Shown here: positions 56,203-64,000 of the stretch, one piece after another
Position numbering within the stretch: position 1 is the stretch's first letter
Layout of the letters: the number at the start of each line of letters is the position of its first letter
Origin: Mytilus californianus
Taxonomy: Eukaryota > Mollusca > Bivalvia > Mytilida > Mytilidae
Assembly: GCF_021869535.1 (NCBI RefSeq)
Contig: NW_026262734.1
Location: forward strand, 107,047,088-107,111,087
Reading direction: 5' to 3'
DNA: 64,000 nucleotides
Translations under genes and position numbers: made by a program
Notes under the pieces: generated by a model
What the model was told of the DNA's origin: nothing
Databases searched by the model: none
Seen by the model: only the letters and a program-made list of their open reading frames with translations

Positions 56203-57404
56203 GAAAGTGACCCAGAGGGCAATATACATTCTGTGACAATATTCAGGTCTGTATAAAATATCCCGAGTCTATAGAAATTGTAAATACATTTTCCGATTGA
56301 CGAAAAAACATTAAGAAATGACATACGACGGACAAGCTCATATAAATGTGGCGGGAATTAACTCAGTCGTAATATATCTTCAACCATACTCCTTAAGATC
56401 TGTTTTATCTCTTGTGTAAGATCTGGAAATATTTCATAAAGGGCTCAGTTATATAGCATTCAATCAAACTTTCCCATCAAACAATTTCGGTATTTTTACT
56501 AGTGACTGTTAAGAATATTGTCGGGTTGTCAGCGAAATACATCCACATATAGTCGATTATGTAACAACAAAAAGTTCGAAGAGAAAGTCCATTTCCTAAA
56601 TGAATGTGATTACTATACAGAACTGAGAATGTGGGGGTTATGGCTTTTTGTCTGAGTCAGAAATTTTTTTTCGCGCAAACATTTTTTTTTAGTCTTTCGA
56701 CGCTATCAATCAAATAATTTTTTTCAAAATTTAACACTATAAGGTATGGGGAAATTCTGGATTCAGAATATTTTTTTTGTCCTCTGCTTGAACATTTTTT
56801 TTCATCAAATTAGGGATCCGATTTTTTTTTTTAGGAAAAAACCATCACCCCCCCCCCCCCCCCCCCCTTTCCCTCCCCCCCTTTTTATTTTGAAGTTAAA
56901 TGGTCGTTCCCTAAAGAGTAAGTTGAAAAAAATATTTAATCAATATAACGTTGAAATTTTAATCAAATAGCGCCAAACTATGTATGCAGGAAACCCCAAC
57001 TCAATGATTGGCTGATTGAAATTTGCATGAAGGTCACACAAACATGAACAAACATGAACATGTATTTGGAGTTTTCAGATCTTACACGAGCGACAAATAA
57101 ATCTAACGGCTTACAATATATTTTGTCATATTGGGTTAAACTAGGTTTTTTATCTAAATAATCATCGTTTTAAACATCGATCAATAAAACGTACATACAT
57201 GTAAAAGCACATACACTAAAACCAGTTTACAGGGAAATTACTTCTTCACTCCAAAACAACAGTATTATAGGTATCTTACACACAAAATAAGTGACAAATT
57301 ATACGGTATTTAAGAGTAATTGCAATTAACAAGCTAAAAACAAATCAATTAAAAAAGGCCAATGGAATTTAAAACCACGTCTTCTTATTTTAATATCAAA
57401 GTGC
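56203..57404. other. No gene; contains a 20-nt C tract
   Basis: AT-rich with T-runs. A C homopolymer of 20 nt is at 56848-56867, followed by CCCTCCCCCC. Nothing else recognised. Confidence 0.5.
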
Positions 57405-57434
57405 TACAGCCCTTGGATGGTGTAAACTTCCCAC

Positions 57435-57595
57435 AAAAACATGTATGGTGTAATGGTGTATGGCATATGGTCCAATGGTAGATGGTGTATGGTGCTATTG
57501 TGTATGGTGTAAGGGGAATGGTGTAATTGTGTATGAGGAATGGTGTGATTGTGTAACGTGCGATCGGGAATGGTGTGAATGAATGGTGTACGACA
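57435..57595. repeat. Left subterminal GTGTATGGTGTAATG minisatellite
   Basis: Degenerate GGTGTATGGTGTAATG words begin directly inside the left terminal repeat; the right end has the same pattern at 59818-59980. The terminal repeat itself contains GGATGGTGTA, a likely seed for the expansion. Confidence 0.85.
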
Positions 57596-57777
57596 TTTCA
57601 TTGGTTGAAACCGAAGTTCGTTTTATTTTAATTTTTCGGATTGTAAACATAAACAAGATGGCGATAGAGAGCGTAAGACGATTATCAATACAAGTGAGAC
57701 ATTAAATTTTGCAATACGTAGCAGCACTTTTGTCAACAGTTAGCATTTAACGTGTTCTGGAAAAAACTCATAACATT

Positions 57778-58233
57778 AAGACATCTAGACAAGCAATACG
57801 CAAGTTTCTAGATAGATTCAAGCGGTCAGGATCAGTTACAGACCTTCCGAAGCGTCGCCGGAATGGAAATATTACAAACTTTCATAGACAGATGATGAAT
57901 TTCAAGAACATCAAGAGCGTTGAGGGACAAAATAATGGCTTTGTTTGGACTAAAACTTTCATCTAGTTGTGTCAGCAAAATTCGGAGAAAGCTTGGTTGG
58001 ACAACACAGAGAGTAAAGTATTGCCAACTGATCAGTCATCAGAATAAATTGAAAAGGCTCCAGTGGTGTCTTGCTGCACTCGAAAGAAAAGATACTTTTG
58101 AAGATGTTATATTCACTGATGAATCAACAATTGAGATGACCTCCAATGGCAAATTATTCTTCTACCAGCCAACATCAAACCTACAGCGTATTCCAGCAAA
58201 AAAACAGAAGCCAAAACATTCTTACAAGGTATT
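57778..58233 (+). pseudogene. Tc1-like transposase, N-terminal two thirds, broken
   Basis: The first frame reads the DNA-binding helix-turn-helix region (IKTSRQAIRKFLDRFKRSGS, VTDLPKRRRNG). A frameshift near 57890 moves to SRTSRALRDKIMALFGLKLS, then RRKLGWTTQRVKY and EDVIFTDESTIEM, whose Asp (58118-58120) is the first of the DDE triad. The frame is lost after PKHSYK, so the second Asp and the last Glu/Asp are absent. The enzyme would have cut and pasted the element. Lesions are one frameshift and C-terminal loss. Confidence 0.85.
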
Positions 58234-58422
58234 ATAAATATATACTTCATTCAACATTCAACTAAAGTTTAAGCTGTTCACTTGGTGACATCCCATTAGT
58301 CTGACAACAGATTTCGAATTGAGTATATAGAAAGTATTCGAACTACCTACATGACCTATGTAATATATATATAAAGAGTTATTTCTTTAAAAATATCAAT
58401 TTTGTAATTTCTGTGACATTTT

Positions 58423-58477
58423 GGTCTCTTGTGGAGAGTTGTCTCATTGGCAATCATACCACATCTTCTTTTTTTAT
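58423..58477 (-). repeat. Family A fragment (minus) inside the Tc1 element
   Basis: TGGTCTCTTGTGGAGAGTTG, then TCTCATTGGCAATCATACC, then ACATCTTCTTTTTTTATG. Confidence 0.8.
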
Positions 58478-58984
58478 GTATACATAATAATACAGACATA
58501 CAGATGAATTTTATTTTACCCAGATACCCTGAAACCTGTCAGAATAATGATGCGTAACCGTTCATTTAAGTGTTTTATCTAGAACTTAATAAGAGCATAG
58601 TATTATTTTACAAGTGCACAATTTTTTGGCATTCGATTTTCGGAAGAAAAAAGGGCATGGCGTCGTGCCATGCTAAATTGCTTTAGATAAAACACAGTAC
58701 ACTATCACTTACGCTTGGGTATATACATGTATACACTCAAAAATTAGTCCATTCCTTGACGGGAAGATAGATAACATTCTGGTTCAAACAAATTAATTTA
58801 AAGATTAGGATAAAAAGTAAAACAGACCCCTAGGTAGGCAGTTACAGTGTTCAAGGAAAAATGTTTAAAAATCAAATAAATTCACTAATAAGAGACCTGT
58901 ACCTGTGTGTACTGTTATCGAAAGGGTACAACATGTGGAGCAGGATCTGCTTACCATTCCTGAGCACATGAGATCACCCCCAGT

Positions 58985-59140
58985 TTTTGGTGGGGTTCGT
59001 GTTGCTTAGTCTTTAGTTTTCTATGTTGTACTATTATTTGTCTGTTTGTCTTTTTATTTTTGGCCATGGCGTTGTCAGTTTGTTTTCGATCTATGAGTTT
59101 GACTGTCCCTCTGGTATCTTTCGTCCCTCTTTTATCATGG
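58985..59140. repeat. Dispersed repeat inside the Tc1 element
   Basis: GGTTCGTGTTGCTTAGTCTT, GGCCATGGCGTTGTCAGTTT, GAGTTTGACTGTCCCTCTGG. Phrases I recognise as a common mussel repeat 3' region. Confidence 0.55.
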
Positions 59141-59817
59141 TTATGGTTTAATAGAATAGACCCTTAAACGCCTTTAATGACACTATTAATATTGGCACCA
59201 TAAATATTCATTCGGTTGAACATGTTGAATCTTTCATTGGCAATTTATATACTTCATGACAGTGACACTGCTTCCAACTTCAACAACCATTACTTCTATT
59301 TCCATAACTAGCAGAAGTATATCCAATCTAATTTGAACAAAAAATCGTTATCTCTGGACTAATATCATATAATTCAAATAACAACAACGTCGTCAACAAG
59401 ACATCATGATCATGACCAGATGACCCCTCCGAAAATCATCACATAGCCATGTAGCTGGAACTTTCTGTTTGTATATTATAATTCGTCAAAATTTTATGAT
59501 TATCGAACCCTTCATCATGCCATCTTCTCAGTAGGTACAGGTACTGAATATTATCAGATAAACAAATAATTCTGCATCCATGACATTTCACTCGTTTTGG
59601 GAAGGGGAAATAACTGATATTAAACAGAAAAAAAACGGACTAAATTACGGATATTTTTTATATACAAAGTGTGGTTATGCAAAATATAGATAAGAACTGA
59701 TTTTTAATGTTATACATTAATTTACAATATTGTGATCAAAATTCGTTTTTTTAAATAAATAATTAATTTTGTAGTCGTACGCTTTCTTTGAAATTAAATT
59801 GCATCATGGGTAATTTC

Positions 59818-59980
59818 GGATGGTGTAGATAGAATGGGGAATGGTGCATGGTGTAATGTGTAAGGTGTATGGTGCAACGGTGTAACGTGTATGGTGTAAT
59901 GGCACAGGGTGTATGGTGTAATGGTGTATGGTGTATGGTGTAATGGTGTATGGTGTATGGTGTAATGGTGTATGGTGTTA
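59818..59980. repeat. Right subterminal GTGTATGGTGTAATG minisatellite
   Basis: About ten units of GGTGTATGGTGTAATG and variants in the same orientation as the left block, abutting the right terminal repeat. Confidence 0.88.
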
Positions 59981-60328
59981 GTGGGAAGTTTACACCATCC
60001 AAGGACTGTAAATCCTACATATTTCAGTTTCTCAATTTTGAACTTTCCATTTTTATTGTAGCATTCCAGTAGTGCAGAGCTTGCGTTCCTATTACGATTT
60101 CTTTTGATAGAGAGTTGCTTCTCACAGTGAACTATTGACCTAATGGTTCCAAGGCGTAATGTTGAAATCATCCCATCGAATGTTGCATGTTGTCACTTTA
60201 ACTGCTTCCTATGCGGATTATATATATGCAAACTTAAATTGGTCCTGTAGTTGCAACACTTTTTATTCACTTAACCGGCATAAATAATTAAATATTTGAC
60301 GATTGTTACTGACCTACCTTGTTCGAAG

Positions 60329-60497
60329 CGAGAGAAAGAGCACGAGGAGGGAGTGAATTGAGAGGGTAGTTCCAGTTACAGTAAGAGAGAAAGAGCTCTA
60401 GGAGGGAGTGACGTGAGAGGGTAGTTCCAGTTACAGTAAGAGAGAAAGAGCTCGAGGAGGGAGTGACGTGAGAGTGTAGTTCCAGTTACAGTAAGAG
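60329..60497. repeat. Tandem repeat, 3 units of about 55 bp
   Basis: Unit with GAGAGAAAGAGCTCTAGGAG, GGAGTGACGTGAGAGGGTAG and TTCCAGTTACAGTAA. Confidence 0.93.
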
Positions 60498-61338
60498 TGA
60501 AGAGTCAGAGAAGATGTTTTACCGAGTCAACGTATTGTTGAGCTTGAAGTTCTTGATGTACATTCATAAATAATTGTTACTCTTTTTTTACAGAAGTACA
60601 TTCATTTTTAATACAGTATATAATGAAGTATTTATTCAGAAAACATCAGGGTCCACTATATCTATGTAAAAACGGCTTCCCTATATCACCCTACCAGTTA
60701 ATTATCGTGTAATCTTGTAAAGTGTATCATTGGCATCTATCAACGCTAACTTTGCAACGCTGTAAGGGATAAACTCACCGTAGATACCAGGAACGACCTT
60801 TTAACTCTGAAGAAGGGTTAATCATAACTTTTTTAAAGATATTCATTTATCGGAAGTATGAGTTTAATATAATCTCTCATTTATTTTTGAATAACTGAAG
60901 TATTCATATTTACAATATAACCTCTGAAACACGTGTTTAGAAATATTTTTTTGGAGAATTTTTCGGAAATGCTTCGGATTTCTCATAAATTTGATGTAAA
61001 ATGACGAATGCTGTCAAACAAGCTTTACAGGGAGATTGGCATGTCAACATTTGACTTCAATTTACTAACCAGTCTAAAAACATACTACTATCAAGCAATT
61101 ATCAATATAATTTTCTTGAACTATGCTTTATTATAAAAACTAGCAAATGCAGAAAATGATTTTAGAATTCTTCGATATTTTCATAAATTTTCCACAGCCA
61201 AAATTTTATCAAGTAAATCGAAATCCAAAACATAATTGTTGATACTGAATTAATACTGATAAATGAATGTGCTGCTATTTGCAGTGACACATGTTTCCCT
61301 CGTTAAATTTTTATTTTTTTTTTCAAATTTTAATTCAG
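60498..61338. other. No gene; 3' end is intronic flank of locus III
   Basis: AT-rich. From about 61193 it is paralogous to 19107 onward. Confidence 0.5.
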
Positions 61339-61424
61339 CTTGAAAAGAAAAATGAGTAAGCTGAAAACCGAAACTTTGACATTTTCTCATTTACAGAAAC
61401 AGATTAAAGACAGCACAGAACTAG
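61339..61424 (+). pseudogene. Coiled-coil exon of C1q locus III
   Basis: Acceptor TTTTAATTCAG (AG at 61337-61338) and donor CTAG|GTAAAT (61425). One frame is open throughout and Lys/Leu-rich (LKRKMSKLKTETLTF, then LQKQIKDSTEL). It ends in phase 1 and would splice in frame to the C1q exon at 63023 (V-A-L-T-A-H-P). It is the paralogue of 19244-19354. The intron here is only about 1.6 kb. Scored as a pseudogene because the C1q exon is truncated. Confidence 0.55.
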
Positions 61425-61614
61425 GTAAATATGAATCAATGTAACAAATCATTCAATATACCTTCTGTGGCTGGTGTAAAGATTCCACGAAACTGCGTTT
61501 TACGACGTCATAAAATTTCAAAGGAAAAAAAATTATCCACATCACAAATACGAATTTACACGGCCAGTGACTATATGTCAGATACCAAAGTTTATACTGT
61601 AAATGCATCTTGAC

Positions 61615-61765
61615 TGCGACATCGCTTCGTTGGTCTGATGGTAGTGTTATAATATCGGGTATGGGGGTCGTAGGTTTGCCATGATCCCCAGCCTGGTCAA
61701 ACCAAGACTTGAAATTTGCTGGTTTTCCGCCAAGCATGCGACATTTAGGAGTTATAGCAAATGGG
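61615..61765 (+). repeat. tRNA-like SINE, copy 2
   Basis: CGTTGGTCTGATGGTAGTG resembles an A box, and GTAGGTTTGCCATGATCCCC is an interrupted B-box-like word. A shared AAACCAAGACTTGAAA and CCGCCAAGCATGCG tail matches 26035-26185, including flanking DNA, so the two copies come from a segmental duplication rather than independent insertions. Confidence 0.5.
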
Positions 61766-61847
61766 TTTTTTTTTATAAAAATTAGTATTTGGTCTTGGAA
61801 CAAATAGATAGTTAATAGAGACAAATCGTAAGTTGTAGTGGTATTCT

Positions 61848-62225
61848 TTATGTAAAAGATGGCAATTTTAGAGAAGAAAACATAAAATTAGATGGAACAG
61901 AAATATCACATTCAAGTATAATTCTTGCTACTCTTTCTTCAAGTTTAATAATTTTATCTGAAACTTTTTGAAATAAATTTCCCCAAACTGTACTACAATA
62001 GTCTATATATGGTAGAATATATGCATTATAAAATAATTGACTTATGTGTATAGGCAAATATTCTTAAAGTTTCTACAAAAGTGACATTTTAGATGAGATG
62101 ATCTTACATATACGATCAAGATGTTCTTCCCAGCTTAAATTTTCCTCAATGTCAATTCCAAGTAATTTGAAAGAATGGACATTGTCAATACAGCGTTGAT
62201 GCATACCAAACTTACCTAGAAAATG
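61848..62225 (-). pseudogene. LINE reverse transcriptase C-terminal fragment
   Basis: On the minus strand one frame reads HSFKLLGIDIEENLSWEEHL, DRICKIISSKMSLL, two stops (near 62057-62070), then LPIHISQLFYNAYILPYIDY and CSTVWGN. This is the thumb region after the RT palm of CR1/Jockey-type LINEs. No palm and no 3' end are present. Confidence 0.8.
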
Positions 62226-63022
62226 ATATATTATTTCCCGCTGCAACGGATATCTATAAATAATTATGCGTAAAAAAATCATATACAAATAATCATTAAA
62301 TCTGAAATCCAAAAAATGTTAACACTTATCAGGACATAATAGCAAAAACAAAGAAACGGAAGATACTAAAAGACAATCTACATTCATGTCCAATTAACAC
62401 AGAAACACCATGTATAAAAAAAAAGTAAAATGACATAACGACATACAGGAAGAACATAGTATTAGAGTAATAAAATATGAAAACAGGTAAATAGTGAGCG
62501 TCTGGATTTTTTTTTTTTTTTTTTTTTTTTGGGAGGGGTTGGTTAGGAAGAGGGTCCTTCATATCTGTATGCTTCTATTTTTGGGGGCATTGATCTGAAT
62601 ATTTAAAAATAATGCAGGTATTCTTCATAATTTTGAACCCCCTTATTCTCTATTTTTGATTTTTTTCCTCATATTTCTCTTTTCATTATTTGTTTTTGGC
62701 CATTATTCCCTAATCTGTAAATCCCATCCTGACCCTCGCAAGTATACAAATAATTAAATGTTGATACAAAAAGGTAGCGAATTATTATAGTGGTTGATTT
62801 TTACTTCACTGATTATTCAAAACCTATGTTGATAACTCTGATTGATAACCAAATTGAATGAGTTTAACGAAATGAAATACTAAAAAATAAAGGAAACATA
62901 GTCAGCTGGTTTAAGCACAGTTTTAGTTGAGTTTATTTGATTTTCACGAAAACGACATGCCACATATTTTTCAGATCTATTTATTGTTTTTATCATTTAT
63001 TTCAACATCTGTTCCCCCCCAG

Positions 63023-63367
63023 TGGCCCTTACAGCTCATCCTTCATCCAGTAGAACGTTACAAAGTATAATAAAGTTTGACGACGTCAAGTTCACTGTTG
63101 GAATCAATAATCTGTCAACGTATAGAAATACCGGGAAGTTTGTGGTGGAGAAGGAGGGATTATACATAATATTGGTTTCAATCTCCTCCTGGACCAATGC
63201 TGCTCAATACTTCATTTACCTGAATAGTAATGTAAACTAATGTCGAAGTCAAAATTTTCGGTACTAGCTGTTGTTCTAGCACTACAGTAACGTCTTAAAC
63301 AATACTGGTATTTTCTTTTATAAATGATGATACATGGTCGACATTTACAATTGTAAAAATCAAATAA
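63023..63367 (+). pseudogene. C1q domain exon, pseudogene (locus III)
   Basis: Acceptor CCCCCCCAG (AG at 63021-63022), phase 1. It reads ALTAHPSSSRTL, IKFDDVKFTVGINNLSTY, GKFVVEKEGLY and stops after YLNSNVN at TAA 63238-63240, exactly the position of the locus I stop. The remaining third is alignable but frameshifted. It lacks a further block (ATGATAGTGTGTAGG) kept in locus I. Not expected to fold as a C1q domain. Confidence 0.85.
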
Positions 63368-63899
63368 AACACTAACTTACATAAGCACAAAAAAGTTTAT
63401 GCTTAAAGACATAAAAACAAATTGTAATTCTGTAATCACATTTGTACGAATTACTATACTAAATTTATATTGATTGCTACATCCAATAAGATAGGGCGTG
63501 TTGTGTCGTTGGAATTCATAAATCCTACTACCTGATTGAGTACCTCTATATTAGTTATCACAAGGTAAAGATGATTCCTAATTACGGTAATAGGTTTGTG
63601 AATACAAAAGTACTTGTTGGAATGAATTTGTAGAAAAAAGGGATGACATGATTTACTAAAACAGGAGAATACGGGATGACATGGTTTACTAAAACAGGAG
63701 AATAAGGGGTGACATGGTTTACTAAAACAGGAGAATGTTTTCTTTTTCGAAGACGCAATTCATTGATGACTGCTTGTCTCTGTTTTATAATCTTAAAGTG
63801 ATATTTGTGAAATTTGTTTTGTTACTGCTTTTCTGCAAATTAAAGAATATTTGTAAATTTTGTCTCGATATTAAGAGCTATGAAGTACTTGGAAGTAAG

Positions 63900-64000
63900 A
63901 CAACGATCAAACTTGATAGGACAATGTCAAACTTGACAGGACAATGTCAAACATGATAGGACATGGTCTTACATGATAGGACATTGTCAAACACGATAGG
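63900..64000. repeat. 20-bp minisatellite, start of array at the window end
   Basis: GATAGGACAATGTCAAACTT and variants, the same unit as 30027-30650; the array continues past the window. Confidence 0.9.

Larger units (their letters stand above)
57407..60008 (+). mobile_element. Tc1/mariner transposon with TA duplication, degenerate
   Basis: Termini CAGCCCTTGGATGGTGTAAA and TTTACACCATCCAAGGACTG are inverted over 28 bp with one mismatch and are flanked by TA on both sides (57405-57406 and 60009-60010). That is the TA target duplication of the Tc1/mariner group. A broken Tc1-type transposase lies inside (57778-58233). At 2.6 kb it is longer than usual because other repeats sit in its 3' half (family A minus at 58423-58477 and a dispersed repeat at 58985-59140). 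Subterminal zones are filled with a GTGTATGGTGTAATG minisatellite. Confidence 0.88.
62316..64000 (+). repeat. Segmental duplicate III carrying a C1q pseudogene
   Basis: Collinear with 28493-30100 or beyond, including AGATACTAAAAGACAATCTA, the homopolymer tract, the C1q exon and the downstream GGTTTACTAAAACAGGAGAA words (about three here, two in locus I). It runs off the window end inside the 20-bp minisatellite. Confidence 0.92.

Noticed and set aside
59763-60171. Thr/His/Tyr-rich minus-strand frames
   Set aside because: Translation of the GTGTATGGTGTAATG minisatellite and terminal repeat.
62329-62562. Minus-strand 77-codon frame
   Set aside because: Starts in a poly-T/A tract and covers non-coding flank that is shared with 28.5 kb, where the frame is not kept.

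Overview
The window looks like nuclear DNA of a marine bivalve, most likely a mussel of the genus Mytilus or a close relative. It is AT-rich, has split genes with GT/AG introns, and carries several diverged C1q-domain loci, a hallmark of the bivalve C1q expansion. Much of the rest is dispersed repeat families that I recognise from mussel sequence; the commonest contains a GGTATGATTGCCAATGAGAC-type core (family A below). The species is inference. There is no sign of bacterial, organellar or viral genome organisation, and I saw no tRNA, rRNA or CRISPR.

Layout. 1-3.3 kb: sequence without genes, then an 850-bp tandem duplication. 3.65-8.96 kb: a 5.3-kb foldback-type transposon with long inverted arms, internal tandem repeats and an imperfect 8-bp target duplication. 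9-14.4 kb: a run of unrelated tandem repeats (110, 60 and 56 bp periods). 14.4-21 kb: dispersed repeats, a LINE 3' remnant and a small coiled-coil exon. 21.2-24.65 kb: a 1.7-kb tandem duplication, each copy holding a 60-residue Cys-rich first exon on the minus strand and a promoter-like motif cluster; a third, inverted copy lacking the exon lies at 32.5 kb. 25-28.5 kb: a TIR element, a tRNA-like SINE and a LINE reverse transcriptase fragment. 28.5-36 kb: C1q pseudogene locus I and two minisatellites. 38.4-43.7 kb: a decayed Ngaro-like tyrosine-recombinase retrotransposon (gag zinc fingers, RT, RNase H, YR, SGNH hydrolase) with its 3' split direct repeats still visible. 44.9-52.65 kb: C1q locus II, the only gene that looks intact, with a signal peptide, a repeated coiled coil and a C1q domain, split by a 5.95-kb intron packed with TIR elements. 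52-55.4 kb: its 3' flank, paralogous to locus I. 57.4-60.0 kb: a Tc1/mariner element with TA duplication. 61.2-64 kb: C1q locus III, a pseudogene.

How the parts relate. The three C1q loci share one architecture: a coil exon ending in phase 1, an intron, then a phase-1 C1q exon. Loci I and III share the same disabling stop, so that lesion probably predates their separation. Transposons and minisatellites have since inflated the introns and flanks unequally (introns of about 9.8, 5.95 and 1.6 kb). The locus II product is predicted to be a secreted multimeric lectin-like protein. Nearly everything else is mobile DNA in various states of decay.
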